Part shown: positions 7,519 through 14,458 of the stretch, one piece after another
How the letters are laid out: the number at the start of each line of letters is the position of its first letter
How positions within the stretch are numbered: the stretch's first letter is position 1
NCBI GenBank assembly: GCA_004376105.1
Contig: SOKA01000020.1
Location: 1 to 15,714 of the forward strand
Source: Dehalococcoidia bacterium
Lineage (GTDB): Bacteria > Chloroflexota > Dehalococcoidia > Dehalococcoidales > E44-bin46
DNA: 15,714 bases
Direction of reading: 5' to 3'
Notes under the pieces: model-generated
Seen by the model: only the letters and a program-made list of their open reading frames with translations
What the model was told of the DNA's origin: nothing
The model's database searches: none
Made by a program: the position numbers and the translations under genes

Positions 7519-8034
7519 TCAATCTATATTTTCTTCTTGATAGGCTCCTTGGTAGCCTTCTGTCTCCCGGGTTAGCCATAGGAAAACAAGCTGGACAATT
7601 CTGGCATTCCTCTGCAAACGAAACCCCTGAGGATTATAGACCACCATGAGAGATTGGGAACGACCGGAGTAGCCAGCGTCCCACACCGCAGTGTTTACCG
7701 TGACACCACAACGAAGCAGACTCGACCTGGGTGTGGCTAATGCCATAACATTTTTAGGTAGATGGACAATCTCATTATAAGTAATAATATAGGCACCTGG
7801 CATCAAGTCAATAAAATCCAGTCCGTCAAACAACAATGGGGCTAAATCAGATACCAGCCTTTGGCTATCTTTAACCGCTATCCTACCCGATGACTGGAGC
7901 ATTGCCACCTCACGCAGTGTAAGGTCAATGCCATTAGGTTGTACCTGCTCGTCAAGGTTAATATAGCCTTCTACTAGAGGTAGCTCTTGCTGTAGTAATC
8001 GATGAATATCTTGCTTGGATAAAATGGCTGTCAT
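7519..8034 (-). CDS. dUTPase / dCTP deaminase family protein, probably dUTP nucleotidohydrolase
   Basis: Members of this trimeric family hydrolyse dUTP to dUMP and pyrophosphate, deaminate dCTP to dUTP, or do both. They supply dUMP and keep uracil out of DNA. With ATG at 8034 the product has 171 residues. Family motifs are QPNGIDLTL (32-40), TPRSSLLRCGV (101-111), NTAVWDAGYSGR (114-125) and RNARIVQL (142-149). EGYQGAY (159-165) resembles the C-terminal YQG of archaeal-type enzymes. The region that holds the catalytic Glu in dCTP deaminases (LEFYN) reads MVVYNP here, which favours dUTPase activity alone. GAGGT lies about 7 bases before this ATG. A TTG at 8040 is also in frame but too close to that site. 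The exact activity is inferred from motifs. Confidence 0.85.
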   Translation of the reverse strand: MTAILSKQDIHRLLQQELPLVEGYINLDEQVQPNGIDLTLREVAMLQSSGRIAVKDSQRLVSDLAPLLFDGLDFIDLMPGAYIITYNEIVHLPKNVMALATPRSSLLRCGVTVNTAVWDAGYSGRSQSLMVVYNPQGFRLQRNARIVQLVFLWLTRETEGYQGAYQEENID

Positions 8035-8054
8035 TTTCAAGACCTCTACTTACT

Positions 8055-8063
8055 AGTATAACA
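8055..8063 (-). promoter_or_regulatory. Possible extended -10 promoter of the dUTPase-family gene
   Basis: The minus strand reads TGTTATACT, an extended -10 element with a 5 of 6 match to TATAAT. It lies about 20 bases upstream of the ATG at 8034, so the leader would be very short. The best -35 match (TTGGGC, 16-base spacer) is weak. This gene therefore appears to have its own promoter, separate from the kinase gene 200 bases upstream. Confidence 0.4.
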
Positions 8064-8234
8064 CTTCCCCGCACGGGCCCAACTGGGGAGTAGTTTAATC
8101 CTGAAAGGGCGAGTGTGGAAGCCATTCCTTGATAGTGCCACTACCCGTCTCACTTGCCAGAAGACTCTTGGCGATCGAGGCACTTGGGACTTTGGTAAGG
8201 GCCGCGCTTCAATGAAAGAAGAGGTAGCTGTGAT

Positions 8235-9281
8235 TCAGCTAGGCACTTCTAAAATCAAAGTTGTTCCTTTACCTGGTGTTGACTGCACTTCAATAGTGCC
8301 ACCCAGTAACCGTGCTCTCTCCTGCATTCCGGCTAGACCGAGCTTGCCAATGCTAGCTAAGTCTCCCATCCTTTCTGGCAGCTCAAAACCCTTACCGTTA
8401 TCGCTCACAGTCATCTTAATGCTGTTATCTCCGAACTCCAGTTTGACCACGGCTCTAGATGCTTCAGCGTGCGTTCTGATATTGTTTAACGCCTCTTGGG
8501 CAATTCGGAATAGCAGTAGTTGTGTCTCCACCGGCAAGGTCTGCTCCACGCCCATGACCTCAGCATGAGCATCAATTTCCTGGCTTTTTACCATGTCCTC
8601 TGTCATCCACTCGAGGGCAGCTACCAAGCCTAGATCATCTAATATACGAGGCCTTAGGTCCTGGGCACAGCGCCGCAAACCTTCTAGCGCTTCGACAGCC
8701 TGCCTGCGTAGCTCTTCTAGGGCTTGTTTAAGAGCCGAGTTAGATAACTTTGGTCGTTTAGTTGAGCTGAGCATATCTAGGCCCTGCGCCAGAAGGAGAA
8801 GGGTTTGAGCTAAATCATCGTGTAACTCTCGGGCAATGCGCTTTCTCTCATCTTCCTGAACTCTGGTGACCTGGTGGATATAGAACCGCATGTTCTCTTG
8901 CAATTGCTTCTCTTCAGTAACATCCCTGGCGACATGTTGAAACCCTTTCACCTCTCCATTGATGATGATGGGATTAGTAGCCATCTTTACTATCCGCGTT
9001 CTTCCACCCTTCACGAGGAATCGCTGCTCATAGGGTTGGTCGATATCCTCCCCAGTAAGCAATCTGCGCTGGACTTCTTTTGCCAAAGCCAAAAACTCAT
9101 CACTAAGGAACTGAGTAATATTCTTGCCAGCCAATTCCTCCAGGGTATATCCGCTAAGCTTTTCTAATGCTCTGTTTCCGTCCAAGAAATTACCCTCCAT
9201 ATCCTGAACCCACATGGCGTCGCTGGCATTCTCGAACAGGTATCGGTAGTCTTTCTCAGTCATCTCAAATTTTGTTTTCAT
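8235..9281 (-). CDS. PAS-domain sensor histidine kinase (HisKA_3 / NarL-partner type)
   Basis: This is a sensor kinase that should autophosphorylate on His and pass the phosphate to the adjacent regulator. A PAS domain covers about residues 7-128 (YLFENASDAMWVQD, GYTLEELAGKN, QHVARDVTEEKQ). The HisKA_3 dimerisation segment ERKRIARELHDDLAQT has its His at about 154. An HATPase domain follows with the N box EALNNIRTHA (about 265-274) and DNGKGF (about 295-300). No membrane segment is visible, so the protein is probably cytoplasmic. The ATG at 9281 overlaps the regulator's TGA by one base (TGATG), with GAGAGGG upstream. A TTG at 9284 is an alternative. The signal is unknown; no haem or flavin ligand motif is clear in the PAS domain. 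Confidence 0.93.
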   Translation of the reverse strand: MKTKFEMTEKDYRYLFENASDAMWVQDMEGNFLDGNRALEKLSGYTLEELAGKNITQFLSDEFLALAKEVQRRLLTGEDIDQPYEQRFLVKGGRTRIVKMATNPIIINGEVKGFQHVARDVTEEKQLQENMRFYIHQVTRVQEDERKRIARELHDDLAQTLLLLAQGLDMLSSTKRPKLSNSALKQALEELRRQAVEALEGLRRCAQDLRPRILDDLGLVAALEWMTEDMVKSQEIDAHAEVMGVEQTLPVETQLLLFRIAQEALNNIRTHAEASRAVVKLEFGDNSIKMTVSDNGKGFELPERMGDLASIGKLGLAGMQERARLLGGTIEVQSTPGKGTTLILEVPS

Positions 9282-9958
9282 CAATCACCCTCTCCTCTGG
9301 GATAATCGTCAAGGGTAATATAGCCCTCCCTCAACCCCTTGATGATAGCCTCAGTGCGGGAACCGACCCCTATTTTGTTAAAAATATTGGTCAAGTGAGC
9401 TTTCACTGTGCGTAGGCTGAGAAAGAGTTCATCGGCAATATCCTTGTTGCTCATTCCTTTGGCTGCTAGCCTCAAAATTTCAATCTCCCTGGGGGTGAGC
9501 TGTCCACTGGTCTGCACCTCGCCAGGTTCCTTGACTAGCCCGACTACACGTTGCAAAAGCTTATGGGTTACCGCCGGATCGAGCACAGACTCGCCGGAAC
9601 GCACGGCGCGGATAGCCCCGACAATCTCATTGCTGCGTGCACTCTTCAGCAGGTAGCCACAGGCTCCGGCCTCCAGAAGTCCAATGATGTAGCGGATGTC
9701 GTTATAGGCAGTCAATACCAATACCGCTGTAGACGGGCTTGCCTGCTTAATTAACTTCGTAGCCTCAATGCCACTAAGCTTGGGCATGACAATATCCATT
9801 ATGACTAAATCGGGCTCTAGCTCACTGCCTAACCTGACCGCTTCTTCACCATCACCAGCCTCACCGACGACTTCAAAATCCTTCTCCCGCTCAAGCAGGT
9901 TACGCATGCCTTCCCTTAGCACAGCATGGTCATCGGCAATTAGAATCCTTATCTTCAC
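9281..9958 (-). CDS. NarL/FixJ-family response regulator
   Basis: This is a DNA-binding regulator activated by phosphorylation from the kinase encoded just downstream. The receiver domain has the acidic pair DD at residues 9-10, the phosphoacceptor Asp55 in LVIMDIVMPK, Thr83 and Lys105, all at the expected spacing. A LuxR-type helix-turn-helix follows at about 153-215 (LTPREIEILRLAAKG, SNKDIADELFLSLRTVKAHLTNIFNKIG). The 225-residue length is normal. The start is GTG, with GGAAGG about 10 bases upstream. The gene is divergent from the acetate-related operon, which makes that operon and this gene's own promoter the first candidate targets. This is inferred from position. Confidence 0.94.
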   Translation of the reverse strand: MKIRILIADDHAVLREGMRNLLEREKDFEVVGEAGDGEEAVRLGSELEPDLVIMDIVMPKLSGIEATKLIKQASPSTAVLVLTAYNDIRYIIGLLEAGACGYLLKSARSNEIVGAIRAVRSGESVLDPAVTHKLLQRVVGLVKEPGEVQTSGQLTPREIEILRLAAKGMSNKDIADELFLSLRTVKAHLTNIFNKIGVGSRTEAIIKGLREGYITLDDYPRGEGD

Positions 9959-9988
9959 CCTAATATGTCCTTCCTTACTATCAAGCGC

Positions 9989-10004
9989 TTGGTTACTAAA
10001 CCAA
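9989..10004. promoter_or_regulatory. Dyad TTGGTT-N4-AACCAA at the predicted transcription start
   Basis: Six-base arms (9989-9994 and 9999-10004) flank ACTA. The centre lies at the predicted start of transcription of the regulator gene, and the right arm touches the -10 box. The place and symmetry fit an operator for a dimeric regulator. No site consensus is known, so this is inference. Confidence 0.4.
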
Positions 10005-10032
10005 TTCTAAACTATCCGGGCGATAATCTCAA
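10004..10032 (-). promoter_or_regulatory. Sigma70-type promoter of the regulator-kinase operon
   Basis: On the minus strand TTGAGA (10032-10027) is separated by 17 bases from TAGAAT (10009-10004). Each box matches the consensus at 5 of 6 positions. The predicted transcription start is near 9997, leaving a leader of about 40 bases before the GTG at 9958. Confidence 0.65.
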
Positions 10033-10038
10033 GAGATT
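10025..10038. promoter_or_regulatory. Dyad AATCTC-AA-GAGATT over the -35 box
   Basis: The perfect 6-base arms with a 2-base centre cover the -35 box of the regulator promoter. It differs in sequence from the dyad at 9989-10004, so the two may bind different proteins. It also lies about 100 bases upstream of the divergent plus-strand operon and could serve both directions. A binding role is inferred. Confidence 0.4.
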
Positions 10039-10135
10039 TAGAACTTTAGGGCATATAAAAATGGGACATTAGGTCGGTGTATGGTCGTCTGCCAGGCAGT
10101 ATTCTATAAGCGGAATGACGAACATGAGGTCGGCA

Positions 10136-10420
10136 ATGGTGCAGTCGAGGAGGAAAAAGAGAGAGCCTATCACTGCTGAGGAAAGGCTGAAACGGAAAGT
10201 AAGAATCCTAGCGGTAATAGCTAGAGCTGCGGACGATAGCCAGTTCTTAGCTCGACTTGCTGAGAACCCCAGTGAAGCACTCAACGAGTATTACACCCTG
10301 ACTCAGGAGGAGATGGCAGCGCTGGCCAGCGGTGATATAGAGAAAATAGAGAGTTGGCTGGGTAAGCTAGACAAGCGGCACGCAACCTGGCTATGGGCTC
10401 GACTAAGCCAGGAGAAGTAG
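10136..10420 (+). CDS. Small charged, Trp-rich C-terminus protein (LigA/Nif11-like helical domain?)
   Basis: The product has 94 residues from ATG 10136, where GAGGT lies 5 bases upstream. A start at 10115 is in frame but has a poor ribosome binding site. The N-terminus is very basic (QSRRKKREPITAEERLKRK). The middle (FLARLAENPSEALNEYYTLTQEEMAALASGD) has the NP..AL..Y.LT.EE..AL pattern. I associate that pattern with LigA-like and Nif11/NHLP-type leader-like small proteins. The end, LDKRHATWLWARLSQEK, is conserved-looking and Trp-rich. No signal peptide or Cys is present. It is the first gene of the plus-strand operon, 28 bases before the iron-sulfur gene. It is very probably expressed, but the function is unknown and the family link is a low-confidence recollection. 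Confidence 0.75.
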   Translation: MVQSRRKKREPITAEERLKRKVRILAVIARAADDSQFLARLAENPSEALNEYYTLTQEEMAALASGDIEKIESWLGKLDKRHATWLWARLSQEK

Positions 10421-10448
10421 TGAGCTTAACAGTGAAAGGAGGCAACCA

Positions 10449-11165
10449 ATGGCAAGACTATGGGTTAATGGTGGAAGTTGGGTTGAGGTGAAGGATGCTG
10501 AAGGGATTAATATAGTTCACCTTACAGTCGACAATAAAGAGATCGCAGTGTCGGGTGGTCAGACTATTCTAGAAGCTGTGGCGCGCATGCCTGGAATTGG
10601 GAATATCCCAGCTCTTTGCTATCATCCTGCGGTCAAACCCAACGGGGCTTGCCAGCTATGCACCGTTGAGGTAAGCGAAAATGGAGGCTCTAAGTTTAGG
10701 TTTGTAGTTGCCTGCCTTTACCCGGTGAAAGAAGGTCTGGTGGTAAAGACTAATACCAAAATGGTAAGAAAGCGACGCAAAGGGATAATTGAACCTCTGC
10801 TAGCTAGATGCCCCAATGTAAAGAAGATACAGGAGTTGGCTGAGGAGTACGGGGTTGAGAAACCGAGGGTTGCTCTACTAGGGGAAGACTGCATCCACTG
10901 TAGCTTGTGCCTCAGGGCCTGCCAGGAAACAATAGGCAAGGCGGCGATAAGCCTAGTTACCCAAGGTATATATAAAGAGGTGGCTGCTTCCTTCTATGGT
11001 TACCAAGTGAGTGAGGAGGATTGCATCGGCTGTGGGGATTGTGCCTTCGTTTGTCCTACCGGCACCATTCAGATGGGGCCTGACGGAAAACCTGTACTTC
11101 CCAAGGTAAAGATACCCTATTCTGAGGTCGAAGCGATGTCAAAGAGAAGTAGCTACTTCCTATAA
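10449..11165 (+). CDS. HoxU/NuoG-like iron-sulfur protein (2Fe-2S plus two 4Fe-4S)
   Basis: This is an electron-transfer protein of the type that links NADH- or ferredoxin-dependent modules to a redox enzyme. The 238 residues match the length of HoxU-type diaphorase subunits. The N-terminal ferredoxin-like domain has 2Fe-2S ligands Cys57, Cys68, Cys71 and Cys89 (ALCYH, GACQLC, VACLYP). Two 4Fe-4S motifs follow: CIHCSLCLRAC at 148-158 and CIGCGDCAFVC at 192-202, ending in P. The His/Cys-rich site between these domains in NuoG and HoxU is not visible. Only Cys121 remains, in LLARCPNVKKI. AAAGGAGG precedes the ATG at good spacing. There is no gene for a flavin or catalytic partner nearby, so the partner is unknown. 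It could equally be a subunit of a dehydrogenase or heterodisulfide-reductase-like complex. Confidence 0.88.
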   Translation: MARLWVNGGSWVEVKDAEGINIVHLTVDNKEIAVSGGQTILEAVARMPGIGNIPALCYHPAVKPNGACQLCTVEVSENGGSKFRFVVACLYPVKEGLVVKTNTKMVRKRRKGIIEPLLARCPNVKKIQELAEEYGVEKPRVALLGEDCIHCSLCLRACQETIGKAAISLVTQGIYKEVAASFYGYQVSEEDCIGCGDCAFVCPTGTIQMGPDGKPVLPKVKIPYSEVEAMSKRSSYFL

Positions 11166-11243
11166 ACTAGGCTGCGGTAGGGTATTGAAAAGAGGCAAGC
11201 CTTTCATTCTAGACCAAAAATCTAAAACAATGGAGGTGAGTTA

Positions 11244-13208
11244 GTGACTGAAGCAGTAAAATGGGTTGTTGAGGATGCCAAGGAAAAGGGAATACTTTGG
11301 CCAAGTGATGAGTTGAAGAGGAAAGCATGGGTGAGCGATGAATCAATATATGAACTGGCAGATAAGGACCCAGTGACATTTTGGGCCACGCGGGCCCGTG
11401 TGGGGCTTGATTGGTATAAGGAGTGGGACAAAGCTTATGAAGAGAAACTACCGTATTTTAAGTGGTTCATTGGTGGCAAACTGAACGCCTGCTATAACTG
11501 CGTAGATAGACATATTAAAACCTGGCGGAGAAACAAGGCGGCAATAATAGGGGTGCGAGAGCCTTTTGACGAACCGAGCAGGACACTAACCTATTATGAC
11601 CTTTATCGTGAGGTTAACAAGTTTGCCAATGTTTTGAAAAGCCTTGGCATTAAAAAAGGAGACAGGGTTAGTATCTATCTGCCGATGATACCCGAGGCTC
11701 AGATAGCAATGCTGGCTTGTGCTCGCATTGGAGCACCACATAGCGTTGTCTTCTCTGCCTTTAGTGCTGAATCGCTTAAAGACAGGATAATGGATGCCGA
11801 CTCCAAGGCTTTGGTCACTTGCGATGGTTATTACCGCCGTGGGCACCCGGTAAATTTGAAAAATAATGCCGATGAGGCGGTGAACGGAACAAGTGTAAAA
11901 GATGTGGTGGTGTTTAAGCGAACTGGCCAGGAGGTGAACTGGGTTGAGGCCAGAGACCACTGGTGGCATGAGCTGATGGCAAAGGCTGACCTTTACTGCG
12001 AACCTGAGGTAATGGATAGTGAAGATGTCTTATATATCCTTTATACCAGTGGCACTACAGGCAAGCCAAAGGGAGTTATCCACACCACAGGTGGCTATCT
12101 GACGCAGGCTTATTGGACTACGAAGTGGGACTTTGACCTCCACGATGATGATGTATTTTGGTGCACCTCTGACATTGGTTGGGTTACAGGCCACACCTAC
12201 AATGTTTATGGGCCACTGTCTGTGGGTGCTACTCAGATATTCTATGAAGGAGCTCCTGATTACCCCGACCGAGGTAGAGTGTGGCAGATAATAGAAAAGT
12301 ACGGCGTGACTGTGTTTTATACCGCACCGACGATGATAAGAATGGTTATGGGTTGGGGAGAGGAGTGGCTAGAGAAGTACGACCTAAGCACCCTCCGTCT
12401 GTTAGCTACTGTAGGTGAGCCAATCAACCGGGATGCATGGATGTGGTATTTTGAGAAGATTGGTGGCAAGAGATGCCCCATAATTGATACCTGGTGGCAG
12501 ACGGAAACTGGAGGCACATTGATTAATGCCCTCCCTGGCATAGGCCCCTTTATCCCCACCGTCGCCGGCAGGAGCTTCCCCGGAACTCGACATGAAGTCC
12601 TTGATGAGGAAGGCAAGTCCCTAGGCATAGATAAAGGGGGCTATCTGGTTCAAAAGAGTCCGTTTGGTCCAGGCATGCTCAGAGGCATTTACAAGAATCC
12701 CGATATGTATCAGGAGAACTACTGGAGTCAGTACGGCAATGGGGCTTACTTCACTAGTGATGGAGCAAGATTAGTCAAGAAAGATAACTTCCGCCTTACT
12801 GGCCGAGTGGATGATGTAATGAAGGTTGCCGGTCACCGGCTCTCCACTGCTGAGGTAGAGAACGCCATAGGCGGACACGATGCTGTGGCTGAGTGCGCTG
12901 TAGTATCAGCTCCACATAAGATTAAAGGTGAGACCCCGTGGGCTTTTGTTAGACTTAAGAGTGGAGAGCCATCAGATGAGCTTACCAAGGAGATTATGGA
13001 TCATGTGGTTAAAGTGCTCGGTCCTACCTGCCGACCGGATAGGATTATATTTGCCAAGGCAGTCCCGAGGACGAGGAGTGGCAAGATTATGCGCCGAATC
13101 CTGAAAAGCCTAGCCAAGGATGAGCCAATAGGAGACATTGCCACTATTGAAAATCCGGAGTGTGTAGAGGAACTTAAGAAACTGGTCGGCTACAAAGAAA
13201 CAACCTAA
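11244..13208 (+). CDS. acs: Acetyl-CoA synthetase, AMP-forming
   Basis: The enzyme converts acetate, ATP and CoA to acetyl-CoA, AMP and pyrophosphate through acetyl-AMP in the cytoplasm. The 654-residue length is usual. Visible motifs are the phosphate loop YTSGTTGKPKG at about 266-276, GWVTGHTYNVYGPL, the acetate pocket DTWWQTETGG near 416-424 and FRLTGRVDDVMKVAGHR at the domain hinge. At the C-terminus PRTRSGKIMRR (about 608-618) holds the catalytic Lys that is acetylated in regulated Acs enzymes. The Trp in WWQTETGG is the residue that limits the pocket to acetate in Acs. The start is GTG with GGAGGTG 5 bases upstream. It lies 78 bases after the iron-sulfur gene and 30 before the acetate transporter. 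Confidence 0.96.
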   Translation: MTEAVKWVVEDAKEKGILWPSDELKRKAWVSDESIYELADKDPVTFWATRARVGLDWYKEWDKAYEEKLPYFKWFIGGKLNACYNCVDRHIKTWRRNKAAIIGVREPFDEPSRTLTYYDLYREVNKFANVLKSLGIKKGDRVSIYLPMIPEAQIAMLACARIGAPHSVVFSAFSAESLKDRIMDADSKALVTCDGYYRRGHPVNLKNNADEAVNGTSVKDVVVFKRTGQEVNWVEARDHWWHELMAKADLYCEPEVMDSEDVLYILYTSGTTGKPKGVIHTTGGYLTQAYWTTKWDFDLHDDDVFWCTSDIGWVTGHTYNVYGPLSVGATQIFYEGAPDYPDRGRVWQIIEKYGVTVFYTAPTMIRMVMGWGEEWLEKYDLSTLRLLATVGEPINRDAWMWYFEKIGGKRCPIIDTWWQTETGGTLINALPGIGPFIPTVAGRSFPGTRHEVLDEEGKSLGIDKGGYLVQKSPFGPGMLRGIYKNPDMYQENYWSQYGNGAYFTSDGARLVKKDNFRLTGRVDDVMKVAGHRLSTAEVENAIGGHDAVAECAVVSAPHKIKGETPWAFVRLKSGEPSDELTKEIMDHVVKVLGPTCRPDRIIFAKAVPRTRSGKIMRRILKSLAKDEPIGDIATIENPECVEELKKLVGYKETT

Positions 13209-13238
13209 AGCAAATCAAGTTTTAAGAGGTTTCGCCGC

Positions 13239-13808
13239 ATGTCAAAAGACGATGTTGTGTGGGCTAACCCAAGTGCTTTGGGATTAGCTGGATTCGGTTT
13301 CAATACTATTTTACTGCAAATACATAATATTGGTTGGATATCCAGCACAATGCCTCTAATTTGGGGGTTCTTTTGGGGAGGAATGATTCAGGTTATTGCC
13401 GGGATAATTGATGCTCACCGGGGAGATACCTTTGGCCTAACTGCATTCACCTCCTACGGTGTGTTCTGGATAGGCCTTAGCTTTGCTTTCCTCCTGCAAT
13501 GGCTGGGTATAGTTAAGCTTGATGGTCCCGGGTTAGCCTGGACTTGCATATGCTGGAGTATATTTACCGGCTATATGACAGCTGGTGCCTTTAGAATATC
13601 TTGGGTGCACGTCTCCATATTTGCCTCACTGACAATACTCTTTGCACTGCTGGCAGCAGTTTTCTTTGGTGCTATACCGGCTCGTGTTGCTGGAATAGAG
13701 GGAATTTTTTGCGGTGCGACCGCAGTCTACGGCTCAGCGGCAGTGATTATGAATGCCAAATATGGGCGCTGGATACTCCCGATTGGGTTGTTACCTAGAG
13801 AGAGCTAA
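13239..13808 (+). CDS. satP: Acetate/succinate transporter, GPR1/FUN34/YaaH family
   Basis: This is an inner-membrane protein of the AceTr family that carries acetate, and in E. coli succinate, with protons. The 189 residues match E. coli SatP in length and layout. They show the family signature NPSALGLAGFGFNTILLQIHN at about residues 10-30, then GDTFGLTAFTSYGVFWIGL near 65-83. A C-terminal hydrophobic segment ends in the GRWILPIG signature. Six hydrophobic stretches fit the six-helix fold. The start is ATG with AGAGGT about 9 bases upstream. Placed directly after acs, it would supply acetate for activation, or return acetate lost from the cell. Confidence 0.93.
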   Translation: MSKDDVVWANPSALGLAGFGFNTILLQIHNIGWISSTMPLIWGFFWGGMIQVIAGIIDAHRGDTFGLTAFTSYGVFWIGLSFAFLLQWLGIVKLDGPGLAWTCICWSIFTGYMTAGAFRISWVHVSIFASLTILFALLAAVFFGAIPARVAGIEGIFCGATAVYGSAAVIMNAKYGRWILPIGLLPRES

Positions 13809-13838
13809 TAAAAACTACCTTGGAAATAGGGGAGCAGA

Positions 13839-14021
13839 ATGGAAAAAGCTCTTACAGACCGCCTACTAAAATTCTTTGACAAGATAGGCTGGGGTGGTGA
13901 TGTCGGCCTCGAGGACTTAAAAGAAGCCACTCTTTTCACACTCAAAACTCTCGGAGCCACCTACGATATCGATACCATCACCCAAGCCATAGCCGTAGCT
14001 AAAATACACCTTGTCGAGTAA
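13839..14021 (+). CDS. Small hypothetical protein, 60 residues
   Basis: I do not recognise this protein. GGGGAG lies 5 bases before the ATG, and the gene starts 30 bases after the transporter stop, so it looks like the last gene of the operon. It is acidic to neutral, without Cys, signal peptide or membrane segment. Two predicted helices are ALTDRLLKFFDKIG and EDLKEATLFTLKTLG, with a third in TITQAIAVAKIHL. That pattern would fit a small helical bundle or a protein-binding domain. It is probably real because of its ribosome binding site and position, but it has no family evidence. Confidence 0.6.
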   Translation: MEKALTDRLLKFFDKIGWGGDVGLEDLKEATLFTLKTLGATYDIDTITQAIAVAKIHLVE

Positions 14022-14027
14022 ACCATG

Positions 14028-14158
14028 CTGGCAGGGCACTCGGGAAATCCAGGCGTGGGCTTCATGCCCAGCTGCTTACCTCCCGTCCCGTGTGGTGCCT
14101 GGACCTAATCGGGGTCAGTGCCCTGCCGGGTGAGCACAAAAAAGGGGACGGGAAAATG
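14028..14158 (+). ncRNA. Candidate structured RNA leader with a pseudoknot at the ribosome binding site
   Basis: Nested helices can form on the plus strand. The outer stem pairs 14028-14040 with 14117-14129 (11 perfect pairs plus 2 outer pairs, one G-U). The inner stem pairs 14048-14056 with 14095-14103 (7 perfect pairs plus 2 G-U). A small hairpin pairs 14056-14060 with 14066-14070 around TTCAT. The unpaired TCCCGTCCC (14081-14089) is perfectly complementary to GGGACGGGA (14145-14153), which ends two bases before the ATG at 14156 and covers the likely Shine-Dalgarno sequence. The G-U pairs favour folding of the plus strand. I do not recognise a known riboswitch core. There is no U run, so it is not a simple terminator. 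The fold is calculated by eye. Confidence 0.45.
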
Positions 14159-14458
14159 ATTAAAGCAGTATTTTTTGATTGGGTTGATACCCTAGCCCAC
14201 CCTGAGCCCGACAAGCACGAAGTAGTCCATCAGGTTGCCCAAGGATTGGGGGTTGAGCTACCTCCCCAGAGGTTAATAAAGGGCCTCCATGCGGCGGAGA
14301 ATCAAATGCCGTCGGGTGCCCCACCGAGGTGGAGAGAGGGGAAAGATGAAGAACCCTTTATCTGCTGGTGGGAAATATTGTTAGCTGAGGTTAGGGCCTC
14401 GCTGTCAAAGAGGTTAGTTGCATTGCCCAGGGGGAAGCGGAGTGCCTGTTCGATGTAA
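14156..14458 (+). pseudogene. HAD-superfamily hydrolase, 5' fragment
   Basis: The frame encodes about 100 residues beginning MIKAVFFDWVDTLAHPEP. DWVDT fits HAD motif I (DxDxT/V) with the nucleophile and acid/base Asp. The next part (about residues 20-80, to ICWWEILLAEV) fits the start of a helical cap domain. HAD phosphatases usually need about 200 or more residues. The later motifs (Ser/Thr, Lys, DD) are absent here, so the product cannot be a complete enzyme. After about 14390 the sequence no longer looks like HAD and changes to another coding remnant in a different frame. The ATG is preceded by GGGGAC within the candidate RNA structure. An upstream in-frame ATG at 14090 lacks a ribosome binding site and is not favoured. 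Confidence 0.6.

Noticed and set aside
8113..8568. Plus-strand open frame of 151 codons
   Set aside because: It is the opposite strand of the kinase HATPase region, with no ribosome binding site or recognised motif.
14028..14140. Minus-strand reading as SRP RNA (contains AAGCAGC near 14071-14077)
   Set aside because: The flanking parts lack the SRP domain IV pattern with its tetraloop and matching GG-purine strand. The G-U pairs also favour the plus strand.
14028..14158. Integron attC site or cobalamin/SAM riboswitch
   Set aside because: No GTTRRRY/RYYYAAC ends, no B12 box, and no SAM-I core order could be found.
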